Source: Amphibalanus amphitrite (lineage: Eukaryota > Arthropoda > Thecostraca > Balanomorpha > Balanidae). From it: a stretch of 64,000 nt of DNA. This document shows positions 20,401 through 28,568 of this stretch, piece after piece. The notes below the pieces were generated by a model, which had not been told where the DNA came from, made no database searches, and was given only the letters and a program-made list of their open reading frames with translations. The stretch spans positions 310,001-374,000 of the forward strand of contig NW_024881785.1 in NCBI RefSeq assembly GCF_019059575.1. Direction: 5' to 3'. The first letter of the stretch is position 1. Every line of letters begins with the position of its first letter. The position numbers and the translations under genes are program-made.

Positions 20401-21434
20401 GGACCCATTCAAGCATGGTGGGTTCATCTCGTGGTCTCACATATGAATTTATGACATTGAAATGTGAATAAACATTGTGCTTATGACCGACTCTTCTTTA
20501 ATCCTTATTGGAACACCATCTTCACCTTGCTTATAAGATATTGACTTATTACGGTCGCGGGGAGTTACTTGAAGACTGGTGTTCGCTGCAAACCTCTCCC
20601 ATCACGCGCCCGCGACTGACGACTTCCCTTCCAACAGGTACTTCACCGACATCATCAACGCGTCTCAGGGCCTGCTGATCTTCCTGCTGTTCATCGGGCG
20701 TTCGTCCACCCGGCAGACGATCCGTGAGCGGTTCGTCGAGCTGGGCCGGCGCGGTCTCATCGACTCGGTCACCAGGAGGATCCGACACGCCGACAAGAAT
20801 GACGAGGTGAGCCTGCAGGCTGCAGCACCGTACGATAGCGGATGCCGGCCATTGCACAGGGGCCAGAACCTATACGTTATTGAGACTTTTTGCGAAAATC
20901 GGTGGGCTTTACGTTAGTTTTTCTCACAGCTTGCCTCTATTTTTTTTTTTTTTTTGGCAAAGGCTACGTTCGATAGTGAAGCTCTATCCATTCGGGATAT
21001 AATGAAGAACCAAACCTTTTGATTGGTTTAATTCCTTTTGTTTTAATTCCTCTTTAGCTTTGCAATGTCATTGTATATTTTCGTCCCAAGTACTCATGTC
21101 AAGGTTGATCTCTGATACAATTCATGCTAAAATCCTACAATAGAACACACACGTCGCCCGAGAACGCTCAGAAGCGCCACTGACAGCAGAGACCCCTAGG
21201 TGCTAAGTGCTAACCACCGCGGCGACTGCCCGGCAGGCGGCGCGGACCTCAATGCCCACCAAGACGACCAACACCAACACCACCGTGAGCTCCTCCGCCA
21301 CGGCGCGCAAGGGCTCAGACAACGAGGCCTACCAGATGACAGAGAAGGGTGGCACCGATCGGCCCAAGGGCGGAGACGAGCAGGAGCTGACGACCGACGG
21401 ACCGGACCCGGCGCCCGCCGACTGCGCCTGCTGA
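5413..21434 (+). CDS. Methuselah-like G protein-coupled receptor, 3' half (6 exons)
   Basis: This encodes a seven-helix receptor of the methuselah/secretin-like class, expected in the plasma membrane and coupling an extracellular ligand to G proteins. The ligand is unknown. Six exons (5413-5491, 8940-9130, 19228-19375, 20328-20417, 20638-20806, 21237-21434) join in consistent phase to 290 residues and a stop. Exon 1 holds TM3 with WLNVMSFDIWWTF, a family hallmark. Exon 2 holds TM4 (SLYAWGVPLLM) and the second extracellular loop Cys in KCFLS. Exon 3 holds TM5, exon 4 TM6, and exon 5 TM7 (NASQGLLIFLLF). Exon 6 is a Ser/Thr-rich cytoplasmic tail. The ectodomain, TM1 and TM2 were not found and should lie upstream of the window. 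The 10.1-kb intron between exons 2 and 3 carries a complete Gypsy element. Family assignment is strong; the exact orthologue is unknown. Confidence 0.88.
5492..6158. other. Intron; nothing recognised
   Basis: Intronic sequence with a loosely CA-rich stretch (about 5510-5670). No gene or clear element boundary is seen before the TTAA-type element that starts at 6159. Confidence 0.5.
6159..7355 (+). mobile_element. TTAA element, family A copy 1
   Basis: The left end is CTAACCCTCGCGGGCCCGG and the right end reads back as TTAACCCGGCCGGGCCCGG, giving about 20-bp imperfect terminal inverted repeats at a TTAA-like site. Just inside each end is a hairpin: G-run, CG-TTTTT-CG loop and C-run on the left, and the same with AAAAA on the right. 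The 1.2-kb interior has no coding capacity and holds many TGACCTTGACC/AGGTCA motifs. Copies 2 (36084-37282) and 3 (60047-61238) match along the full length. Non-autonomous; TTAA with CCC termini suggests a piggyBac-type transposase (inference). Confidence 0.85.
7356..8130. other. Intron; nothing recognised
   Basis: Between element A1 and the inverted repeat at 8131. An open frame crosses 7665-7940 on the minus strand but matches nothing and lacks splice support. Confidence 0.4.
8131..8274. repeat. Short inverted repeat (MITE-like hairpin)
   Basis: GGTTGGATGATGATGTAAAT continuing to about 8163 is repeated in inverse orientation at about 8241-8274. The arms are roughly 33 bp around a loop of about 77 bp. 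This looks like a foldback or MITE remnant inside the GPCR intron. No target duplication was identified. Confidence 0.65.
8849..8903. repeat. CCGTCCGG short tandem/palindromic repeat
   Basis: Repeats of the GTCCGGACC/CCGTCCGG type lie about 40 bp before the acceptor of the TM4 exon. The motifs are near-palindromic and could fold in the pre-mRNA beside the splice site. Any functional effect is unknown. Confidence 0.75.
8940..9130 (+). CDS. GPCR exon: TM4 and second extracellular loop
   Basis: The acceptor follows TTTTCAG and the donor is GTGAGT at 9131. The 191-bp exon encodes HLRTQSPSQRSLRNRFIRHS, then TM4, then a loop ending KCFLSG. An alternative in-frame acceptor 18 bp upstream (after CCCGCAG at 8921) would add six residues. 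I prefer the downstream one because it keeps the intracellular loop near the family length. Confidence 0.87.
10041..10397 (-). repeat. Gypsy 3' LTR
   Basis: 357 bp. In element orientation it starts TGTAGCGTGACG and ends CGTACGACA, the usual TG...CA. It appears identical to the other LTR. It is preceded on the minus strand by a short purine-rich tract (CCAGGGGGTGA) that may serve as the polypurine tract. Confidence 0.93.
10443..13757 (-). CDS. pol: Gypsy pol polyprotein: protease, RT, RNase H, integrase
   Basis: This makes the enzymes that copy the element's RNA into DNA and insert it into the genome. The frame is open across the gag stop, one base back (-1). The protease site (ALVDTGCSE, around 13700) lies before the first Met at 13688, so synthesis probably needs a -1 frameshift near the end of gag. 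Domains in order: retropepsin; a 20-residue tandem repeat region (13121-13432); reverse transcriptase with LPYADDLLV; RNase H (VVVWTDASS); integrase with an HHCC zinc region (ENIGHQGVRR...CQTC), core Asp in AMDVTHVHGH, LTDNATEF and GGNGIVERHHR; then a C-terminal GPY/F-like region. No inactivating stop was seen. The final ~120 residues are acidic and Ser/Pro-rich with no domain I recognise. Confidence 0.93.
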   Translation of the reverse strand, partial: PIIDINVNGRKCRALVDTGCSETVVWKGMVSCWERSDASLVAVNDSPVLCCGRAVVSLGVRGATVSVRAVVVPARLLGVDVLLGMTGIDALQGVSVSGGSVRFGSDNPVASVDTAAVVQREAPPEREVCRAVDTAAVVQREAPPEREVCRAVDTAAVVQREVPPEREVCRAVDTATVVQREAPPEREVCRAVDTAAVVQREVPPEREVCRAVDTEPELRIDETDFTAVFDDVWTVRWKWAGGVAPPPLGNSIAQYGVPSCAREKFDAELALWISEGWLREYDETMYGPAQGLIPLMVVTQAAKDKVRPVLDYRELNQHLTRHTADADVCVEELRRWRRHGRRVAVLDLKKAFLQLRVDPALWPYQTVIVQGRRYCLTRVGFGLSIAPLIMKAVVRKVLAQSPGLAEAVLPYADDLLVNEAVVSADEVAEHFARFGLTCKPPERVATGARMLGLRVAESDGPALQWSRDGESPTQAPPVLTRRSVFAWAGQLTSHVPVAGWLRPAAAWMKRTANRLSPDWDTPIVSEELQREVDEVSRRFRACDPARGQWCVTGTSVVVWTDASSIARGVVLTDPDTGAIIEDASWLRAESERDVHINISELDAALNGVNLAVAWGFRRLTLRTDSVTVHRWLSDALSGKARLRTKAQSEMLIRRRVAVFRQLVIEYELEVTIELVASAVNRADEVTRVPNAWLQTADQPTTDSSKAQPVAVAAITSASASDIRTIHENIGHQGVRRTLWYARRELGVRRVSKPAVRDVVRRCQTCASIDPAPERWPGGSLGTERTWDRLAMDVTHVHGHPYLTLVDCGPSRYAIWRRLRRAGALEIVSELENVFLERGAPAEILTDNATEFRGRVMLAFAARWDVSIRFRAAYEPGGNGIVERHHRTIKVMVARQSCSVAEAVHRYNVTPKDGSDPATAPINGVLRHPGRDVDVTPRRTSDEPGDALPLKKPGVYQVGDKVWVRRRGDRCFVKSDEGIVTGVVSAQTIEVDNVPRHVRNLRHRLTVPECPRPGALRAPTVEWSDDSECDGVCVSPAPSDVTESDTRPPSVAQSPDPDPPTGSDVSADESETFVPATLRRGTRVRREPERYGDGVPEDVVDALIE
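13121..13432 (-). repeat. 60-bp in-frame minisatellite inside pol
   Basis: About five copies of a 60-bp unit encode VDTAAVVQREAPPEREVCRA with few changes (A/V and A/T). They lie between protease and reverse transcriptase. The unit is a multiple of three, so copy number can change without breaking the frame. Consecutive copies differ at only a few sites, which suggests recent expansion. Confidence 0.95.
13736..14527 (-). CDS. gag: Gypsy gag protein with CCHC zinc knuckle
   Basis: Structural protein forming the virus-like particle and binding the element's RNA. The start is taken at the ATG giving MSDVEEGSG (14527). About 263 residues. The middle has features of retrotransposon gag (AIPEFDGSGDVVRWLEQATQ, then LQPGESVDAYLGSVKRLI). 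Near the C-terminus is one zinc knuckle, CWTCNQVGHIARLC, followed by a Pro/Ala-rich tail. The last codons overlap the start of the pol frame, consistent with a -1 frameshift fusion. Confidence 0.9.
   Translation of the reverse strand: MSDVEEGSGAPVAGTNTMEPEFPAPAFDLRAIPEFDGSGDVVRWLEQATQLCALRRVSLAAVIPTRLRDQAYEVWATLSSTEQRDAAIVRQKLHRAFALGPDAAMYELYHRRLQPGESVDAYLGSVKRLISLIGSVSNEVMTTHFLQGLPPEVRLTVRNSAGDETLSLERAVAVARSTLAMAARERATASVAVVQPPPSYVQQQRGARGTGRRPPLRCWTCNQVGHIARLCPNGHGDGATSAPRAPPSPAAAVTQEPPSSTSM
14563..14919 (-). repeat. Gypsy 5' LTR
   Basis: 357 bp, the same as the LTR at 10041-10397. The internal region begins AGCTATTTCGGCC on the minus strand. It lacks the usual TGG start of a primer-binding site, so the priming tRNA cannot be named. 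Confidence 0.93.
15736..19227. other. Intron; mostly unassigned sequence
   Basis: Remainder of the 10.1-kb GPCR intron. Small local duplications are visible: GGTCTGGTCGCGGG-type repeats at about 16075-16125, and two copies of GTAACAACGGCTCGGAATAT at about 17206-17265. No exon, RNA gene or full-length element was recognised. Confidence 0.5.
19228..19375 (+). CDS. GPCR exon: TM5
   Basis: The acceptor follows CTCACAG and the donor is GTAACT at 19376. It encodes GKDQELYYFYVPIFIVTGV and the rest of TM5, ending in a basic intracellular segment (ILNRKRTARDR). Phase matches the neighbouring exons. Confidence 0.88.
19376..20327. other. Intron with an echo of the exon end
   Basis: At 19420-19452 the sequence CCTCAACAAAAGAGGGGACA resembles the last bases of the TM5 exon (CCTCAACAGGAAGAGGACAG at 19346), suggesting a decayed local duplication. 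Nothing else is recognised. Confidence 0.4.
20328..20417 (+). CDS. GPCR exon: TM6
   Basis: The acceptor follows TTTTTAG and the donor is GTGGGT at 20418. It encodes LKVYVNLFIIMEVSWIAEC and on to IQAW, the Trp codon being split across the next junction. The conserved E-SWI pattern fits TM6 of methuselah-like receptors. Confidence 0.87.
20638..20806 (+). CDS. GPCR exon: TM7
   Basis: The acceptor follows TTCCAACAG and the donor is GTGAGC at 20807. It encodes YFTDIINASQGLLIFLLFIG followed by a basic, amphipathic stretch after the membrane. The N-x-x-QG pattern is typical of TM7 in this class. Confidence 0.88.
21237..21434 (+). CDS. GPCR last exon: cytoplasmic tail and stop
   Basis: The acceptor follows CCCGGCAG and the stop TGA is at 21432-21434. 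It encodes a 65-residue hydrophilic tail rich in Thr, Ser, Gly and Asp (TNTNTTVSSSATARKGSDNE) ending ADCAC. Many Ser/Thr residues could be phosphorylation sites, and the terminal Cys residues could be lipidated (inference). Confidence 0.8.
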   Translation, partial: AARTSMPTKTTNTNTTVSSSATARKGSDNEAYQMTEKGGTDRPKGGDEQELTTDGPDPAPADCAC

Positions 21435-23209
21435 GCACGTCCTACGGGTAAAGATGGCCAGCACAGCGGCAGGGGGATGATACGCCGGGGTTTGTAGGAG
21501 GTTATTGATCGAGCTTGTCGGTGAATTTGCGGATGGTTGTTGAGACAAAAGAGCTGGGTAAGTATGGTGTGTTTTTTTATAGAAAGATGAGCTTCGATGT
21601 GATGTTTAGCGTATTTGACTGGTGCCATGTTTATTCCTGCCGAGGCTGTTGTAAAGTGGACGGGCGCCGTGTGTGATGTTCATTTGTATTGACCATTGTT
21701 ATCTAAGAATGTGTTCCGACTGGTTTGATGGGTCACAATATGATCTTGACGTTTGGGGTCTACTGTTTGTAAACCCCCCATGTTTTATGTCCAATTTGGT
21801 GACTGTCGGTAGATACACGGGCAATGCCAGTTTATTATTATGGCAACGGGTCGGAATGACGTGCCAGTCGCATTTATTATGTGTAGGATGAATGCATATG
21901 CATTGCACATTGCCCCATGCACAATGCATATGCATCGTGAGCAGTTGTATGTAAACATGCATGGTGATGTGTTGTACCACATAACGGGCATTCGTCGTTT
22001 TTAGTTGTGATGTTAAATCAGGAGTTGATTTCCTATTATGGAATGTAGTTGTTTATCCTCGTCCGTAAGGTGCATAAGCGATCTCGTTTTCTTAGAACTC
22101 TTCTTCAATGTCTGCCAAATGCCAATTCGGATGCAACGTCTATCTAACTTCAGTTAATGTTCTAATTCAGATAGACCTCTGCTAAAGCATACCTTTTTAT
22201 CGATGCTATAAATTCGACAACCATTATAAGATTTTAAGTTCAAATCTGAACACGCTGGATTTGTTTTCGGACGTTACTGGGAAGATGGTGCACCAGCAAC
22301 TTTACCGACGCTTCCACCTTTCGTGTTTGTGCTCTTTTACGACGCCAGTTTAAAAAGGGTGACTGTGTGATTTGTTTGTAGTAAGAAGGTACCCGCTGTT
22401 GCAAGCTGTAGTTCTGTAAGGTCAGCCAAGGCCAGGTCAAATATGCTCCGTCTATTTCGTATACCGCTTACGCTAATTTGCCATGAGTAAGCTTGTGTAC
22501 AAGTTTGTATGTGTGCGTGTGTTAGTTCAGTTGTAACTTGTAAGCATGTGTGCTAGTATGTTCGTGAGAACTGAGATATTTTTTTTTGTGTATTTTATGT
22601 ATATTTTTTCTGCGAATTTCTATCAAATACGATATTGACCAATCTTTGCTGGAGCGACTGTGATGGTTATTATACGTAGATGACTTAGCGGCTCCCCGGC
22701 GTAATTCCATCTCCCGGAGGTCACTCGTTTGCATGGTAACACTATTACGTTAGCTTCTGGAGAGTGGCGCTACCCGATGTGTCTCCGGACGCATCTGGGC
22801 GTGGTTTTGAGCCGACTTAGTGACTCAATGGCTTACTTTTGCTTTGTTTTGTTGGGTCAGGCTCTTTTGGTCTAACGAGATCATTTCAGAGCCAGAAGGG
22901 TGATAGGAATTAGGGGGTGACATTGGTCTGGGCGGACACCCTGGTGAGTCGTCGGGGCTGAGCCCATCCAGTGGACAGGCCACCCAGCCCCTTGACACTC
23001 ACCGCACCCGGCTACGGGCCTGCTCCCATGGGGGAGCTTCCCGCATGGGATAAAGATGGACAAAGTTGTCCGTCCAGCCCGGAACAGGGGTTGAGGCGAG
23101 TACGAGAAGGATTTGACTACTCTGAGGATGAAATCGACGGAACGGAGGGAACTCAGTGGCAGGTTGCTGGTCATATAAGTCGCGATCTCCGCTGTCAGGA
23201 GGCTCATCC
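21435..23209. other. Downstream of GPCR; no gene recognised
   Basis: Presumed 3' UTR and intergenic DNA. An 80-codon + frame at 22971-23213 (GFDYSEDEIDGTEGTQWQV) lies in a GC-rich block directly before element B. It may be the remnant of another transposable element, but I cannot assign it. Confidence 0.4.
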
Positions 23210-24213
23210 TTAACCCTATTCCTGGCGGGGGGGGCCTCAGGAGCCCCCCCCTGAGTTTTTTTTTGTTTTTTTCTCCCAAACGCGTTGAGCTAGGAAGCTC
23301 AAATTTTCTGACTTTTCCTAAAAGGCTTCTACGCAACATGTCTGAAAATTTTGAGTTGATCTGACCTCAGGTCAGGTCACCAGAGGCGGTTTGGTGACCC
23401 TACCTCAGAAAAGTTTGCAATCACGCCAGAGCTAGAGTTTTTGACCGATCAATTTCTTCTCTTCAGGCTTTAGTTAGGGTACCAGTATGTGCAATTTGTA
23501 TATCTCGGAATTTTGATATCGGTGACCTAAGGTCAGGTCAGTTTCGCGACCTCCCCATTATAAGTCAATGGGGGGAAAATCAACTCCCTGTTTTTACCAC
23601 TAAAACGGGTCGGAATGGCCCCATATACCATACATGACTTCATATACGATCAACCTTCACTACCTTGAGGTCTGTTTTGCTGTTGGGCAGCTGTGAGGTC
23701 ATGTGACGTCATCAAAGGTCACCAAAGGTTTTTGGCCAATAACTCCGTACAGGAACAAGATACAGACGCGTGGATGGTCTCATTGTGTTCAGCTCGTCAA
23801 GACGCATCGAATGATATACATGATGACCTCGAGGTCACGTGACCTGAGGTCAACCTTTGGCCTTGACCTTTCGAGGTCAACATATATATATCATTCGATG
23901 CGGATTGACGAGAGGATCACGATGATGCCCTTAGTTTGTTCCTATCTTGACTAATTCGAAAGTTATTCGAGAAAAACTCTCTCCATATCTAGCGCCGCCA
24001 TTTTGACTTTTTCGACCCCTGTGACGTCATCTTTGACCTGACCTGAAAATGACCTTTGTAAAAATTGTAGATCTTGACCGTGCGTATCCGATGCCGTTTA
24101 CCGTTTGTCGCTGCGATGTGTAGTTTTTGAGATCTGAAGGGGGGGGGGGCCGAATCGCCCCCCCCCCCCCGCCAGTTTCTTGTCCCGGCGCAGCCCGCCA
24201 GGAATAGGGTTAA
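23210..24213 (+). mobile_element. TTAA element, family B
   Basis: TTAACCCTATTCCTGGCGGG at the left is repeated in inverse orientation at the right end (a 20-bp perfect terminal inverted repeat), with TTAA at both outer edges. Length 1,004 bp. Subterminal hairpins: G-run, CCTCAGGAG, C-run on the left; G-run, CCGAATCG, C-run on the right. The interior is rich in AGGTCA/TGACCT. It contains a 620-bp core (23492-24112) almost identical to that of family E (28857-29473), although the termini differ. Confidence 0.88.
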
Positions 24214-24219
24214 TTTAGC

Positions 24220-25004
24220 TTAACCTTCGCCCCAGTGCACTGGGGCGGGGGGGGGGGGCATATGGTACCACCCTGTCGCGTTTTTTGCGTGTGAATAAAA
24301 AACCGCGGCGCGTAGCGCCGCGCCGCTTGGGGTGGCTTTTGGTACATCAATTTTGGACAATGTGTGAAATTTTTGACCCCAGGGCATGTCAGGTCAGGTC
24401 ACCAGGTCAAGTTAACTGACCAAGCCTAAAAAAGTTTGCAATCATGTCCAGCCTGCAGTGTTTGTCAGAAAGGTTTTCCATGGCCTGAGATGGCCTCAAG
24501 GGCATAAGGAAGGGTCACAGGTGCAATTTTCCGATTCAGTGTGTCATTTTTATCTGTAATCCGATGTTTGAGAGTGTTTAGAATGACGTTCGTCCAAAAG
24601 AGGCGCCTTTCACTATATTTCCATTGACTTACCTTTAGGTAATGGTCGGAGATGACGCAAAAATAGCTTGATCTTAGGTCACGAATAACAAAAATTCCAG
24701 CATGATGTTTTCTTATAAATACCTACTGATGCCCTCATCAATTATAATGAAAGTTCACATGTGATCGTTCAGTCGGTGTAGCTATGGCGAGCATTCTAAC
24801 TTTGTCTAAGGTTAGGTCACTTGACGTTACCTGGCGACCTGACTTTGGGCAACCTTGGTCTGAAATTTTCCAAACAGACGCAGAAAAGACGCATGAACAG
24901 CTGCGCCAAAATCGGTGGCACTTCGTGCCGTTGTTTTTTTAGATAGTTCGGAAAAGCTCAACGTGGTGTCCAAACACCTCTCAGGCCCGGCCCGGCGCGG
25001 GTAA
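24220..25004 (+). mobile_element. TTAA-type element, family C (right end uncertain)
   Basis: It starts TTAACCTTCGCCCCAGTGCA followed by CTGGGGCGGGG and a G-run, only 6 bp after element B. A GC palindrome (CGCGGCGCGTAGCGCCGCG, about 24303-24321) is also found in families E and L. The right end is placed at GGCGCGGGTAAA near 25004 on weak grounds. AGGTCA motifs are scattered inside. No coding capacity. Confidence 0.55.
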
Positions 25005-25087
25005 ACGGCTGACCCGGCACCTTTATATCACTATAGCGTGCGCCTCTACACTCCTGTCCAGTGTTTCGTCTATTTTGTGACTAGAGT

Positions 25088-25914
25088 TTAACCCTCGCTG
25101 GCACAGGCCATTTTGCGTCCTTCGACGGCACAAGGGAGGGGGGGGGGTGCGACTCCCCTCGCGTTTGGCCCCTGATCGAGTTAGAGCTTCTCGGAAAAAC
25201 ACGATCGTGTTGCCCGTGACGAGAGGAAGCAGGTGATACCCAATTTTAAGCTCCTAGGTCATCGGTTGACCTTCCAGGTCAGGTCAATGACCCAAAAGTC
25301 GGGAAAATGGGGACCTGTTAGAATGTCAGGCCAGGTCGGGTCAGATCAGGTCAACCAGTAGGGGTCCTGCCGGGTATTCGTAGTGTGTGTCAACCGCCTC
25401 TAACACTTGACAGCTTCGTAACATGTTACGAAGACACCAAAACTACTTCGTAAATGTTCAAATGGCTGCTAAATTGGAATTCAACTAAAAAAAAACTAGC
25501 CAAGAAACATGTAAAACTCAAAAAAGTGAACCGAGGCCATTAAAAGTCACTGACCTGACCTGATTTTCAGGTGACCTTGAAATCCACCCTTATGCATGGG
25601 AGCTGCAACATCAAATCACATTTGAACGCTTGAAACCACGAAAAGACTGTAAAGTGTAAACGCGCGGCTAATGCGACTTGCGAGCCGAAATACGCCTAAT
25701 CGTGATTCCGGCCAAACATGGTCTAAAAAAAATAGGGTCACAGGCCAAAGGTCATTTGGGTCGGAGTCATGAAATTTTTAGGGTACCTAAGTGTAAAATT
25801 GATCAACGCGAGGATACTGAAAGTTTCGTCGCGATCGGCCACTTTTTACGTGAGTTATTTGCGAAAAACTTAGGGAGTTGCATCACCTTGTGCCCTTGTG
25901 CCGGCGAGGGTTAA
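25088..25914 (+). mobile_element. TTAA element, family D copy 1
   Basis: Ends TTAACCCTCGCTGGCACAGG and, in inverse, TTAACCCTCGCCGGCACAAG, with TTAA at both edges; 827 bp. A G-run/TGCGA/C-run hairpin lies near the left end. The interior holds AGGTCAGGTCA repeats. Truncated copy D2 (41408-41716) and inverted copy D3 (61558-62458) share internal sequence (for example the segment beginning CCTGATCGAGTTAGAGCTTC). Confidence 0.82.
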
Positions 25915-27289
25915 CAAACCAAGCTGCATGGCTGGAAAGAATGGGTCCGATGGTGCAACAGAAGCTTTCTCAGCCATCTTTCCCCAACCATCAGCAGTAA
26001 AAACGTAACGAGAAACTCGAGACGAGAAAAAGAGGGAAGCTACGGACCACGGACAGATCTCACGTGGCTGAGCTTTCGTCACAGCCTCCGCACAATCACC
26101 GTCCCGCATCTGTTTACTGTGCGTGGGCAGTCATGCTGCACCGATGACTGAAAGTGTTGTGTGGCCACCATGTCGTCACAATGGATAGACCATTGGAAGC
26201 GGTGACCAGCATGCAGAAGCGATAATGCATTCATAGTTATATGCATAGACACTAGACAGTAACGTTAGATCCACCCAAGGTCTATTCACGCATCTTGTTA
26301 GCACTTGCTACTTTGCAACGGAGAGTCCACCCCGGCTGCCTTTGTCGACCCTACCCGGTGGGCCGGCTGGAATGTGTGACGCGACGTTTTCTGAGCTGAG
26401 CGGGGTCGTGTTATATAAGTCCTGGTGGCATAGCTATGACTGAGCCCGGAACGCCGTCGTCCATGTGACAGTGGTATATACCTCCTGAATGGTTTACTTT
26501 ATCCGTGCTAGTCGTTTAACCCGTGCATGTTACTTTGATGTGTGAATACTGGATACATAAATACGGATGGATAGTGGGTAATAATTGGGTTCTACGAAAT
26601 CATTAAACATTTTCAAACTTTCACTAATTTGTGGATCACATGTTCCGATGTTCTCATTTGTGACATTCCTTCTTATCGCCCGTTTTTTCTCGCTCCCTTT
26701 CCTCTGAACCGGGACCGGGGACCGTTTCCGTGTTGTGTCACACCTAGTCTCGTCGGTTCGGGCTATCGGCCGGCCCTGATCAAACATCCGCCGGGCTGGG
26801 GTCGCACGAACTCGGCACGGCCCCGTGTGTCGACGCAGTGCACTGAGATGGGGTCCACACATTGGGTAGCGGGTGGTGACCAACAGACCAGACCAGCCGC
26901 CCTTCCCCGGTGAAAGCGGGCTGTCGCACGCAGGGTGCTGTTACCTTACACCTGCACTAGAGTATCAGTATTCAGGACATTCGTACTTGGGTAATAAAGT
27001 GGGTCAGGTAGCATTGTGCTGGTACTTGGTAGCGGAATAATTCAAAGTTTAACGGAAATTCATATGAATAGAGAACACCTGTGACCTGAGCATGCAATTA
27101 TCGGTAATACCTACCTTCTTGTCTTATGATATTCGTCAACAAGTTTTATGTTTGGAAGAGCAATTATCAGAAATTATTTAGTACCATAACTATTCAGAAT
27201 GATCAGCGAAAATGGAACTACCTATTTGTTCTTAACTGGGCTACTAATGCGTACGCTCCAGACAGGGAAGAAAGGCAAGCCATTCAAAA
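25915..27289. other. No gene recognised
   Basis: Intergenic. Overlapping open frames on both strands around 26530-26913 have no recognisable domain and look like chance frames in a GC-richer patch. Confidence 0.45.
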
Positions 27290-27940
27290 CCGGGAACCAG
27301 CGCGCTCTGTTATCGACGTACCTACTTTGCAAACGTTCGCTCCATCCTTGAGTATGGCAGTGTGGTGTGGGGAGGAGCAGCGGTGTCACACATCCAGAGA
27401 ATTGAACGTGTGCAGGAAAAGTTTCTTGTCTGGCTCTGTGCTCGCTGTCGGGTGACTGGAGTTTCTTTAGGGTACCGAGACTTAGTTAAGCACTTCGGAG
27501 TGGACACCGTGACAGCTAGGATCCAGCGTTTTGATATTCTCTTCATCAGGGACATACATCGCCAGATGATACGTTCATCGTTCCTTCTCGATGTGTTCCC
27601 TCTCTCAGTACCTGTTCGTCTGCTTAGGCATCAGAGTATGTCCGCGAGTTCCCTGGCGCGACTGCGTGTCAATGTTGTGAAAACGTCCATCTTTAATCGC
27701 CCTCCCAGCAACTTTCCTGGATGCAAACCGCGATGTGGATATATGGAGGAGCAGCGCCGGCGAATTCAGAAGTCGAGTGGCTGCCTATGTATCGAGGGAC
27801 GGCTGAGATGCAAGTCCAAGTGTTCGATGTGCCTGAAGTGTTTGTGAGTGTGGGAAATGTATTATTTGACTTCACCTGTAAATGGGTGCATAACCCGTCG
27901 GTGATAAAATGAATACAAGAATACAAGAATACAAGGATGT
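27290..27940 (+). pseudogene. 3' fragment of a non-LTR retrotransposon (RT C-terminal tail)
   Basis: The frame from about 27300 to 27735 reads like the region after the reverse transcriptase in jockey/CR1-type LINEs: ILEYGSVVWGGAAVSHIQRI, then ERVQEKFLVWLC and a segment with ARIQRFDILF. The front part uses a different frame, so at least one frameshift lies near 27360. It ends in a tandem GAATACAA tail at about 27910-27935, a common LINE 3' terminus. No catalytic domain is present, so it is a dead, 5'-truncated copy. Confidence 0.75.
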
Positions 27941-28568
27941 AAATGAGCATTTATAAATAGATAAAATGCATTCCCACATGCCGTTTGTTGTACATGCATC
28001 TGAAAATGCGGCGGATACCGAAAGTTCTGGCTTGAATAAAAGGTCAGGTATGTCCAATGTCAGCTCTATGTCCTTTAACTGCAGTTTGTGGAAACCGTTA
28101 GTGAAATGATACCGATTACCGAACCCCTCCCCTCAGCCGTGTAGGGATAAATAATAATGCCGTGCTCATACCTATGCTCGAGACGCATCTGTGAAATTTA
28201 ATGCTCACAATGATTTGTCCTCTCAACGACGACAATAATGAGCAAATGCAAGTTTTTTATTGTATAGATTGTTTAACATTCACACATCTGACACATCATA
28301 TACGACCTAGCATTGAATAACAAGTTTACGTATAATCGACTCTGGATAGTGACGGGATAGTGTCATGGTGCGTTCATTTTGAAAGAATGTTTCGGCATGC
28401 TGTTGCCGTAGCCTGTACAACCACAAATTTATGAAACTAAAATACTTTGCTTTGTTTTAAAGCTCTATTCAACATAGGATTTATATTGTTGATAGCCGTG
28501 CTAGATTATTTCTGATAACAATCCTTACAAGCTCCTTCAATCTTACAACAATCCTTCTGATAACAATC
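27941..28568. other. No gene recognised
   Basis: AT-rich intergenic sequence between the LINE tail and element E1. No supported feature. Confidence 0.45.

Noticed and set aside
22971..23213. 80-codon + frame as a host gene
   Set aside because: Ends inside the start of element B; likely chance frame or TE remnant.
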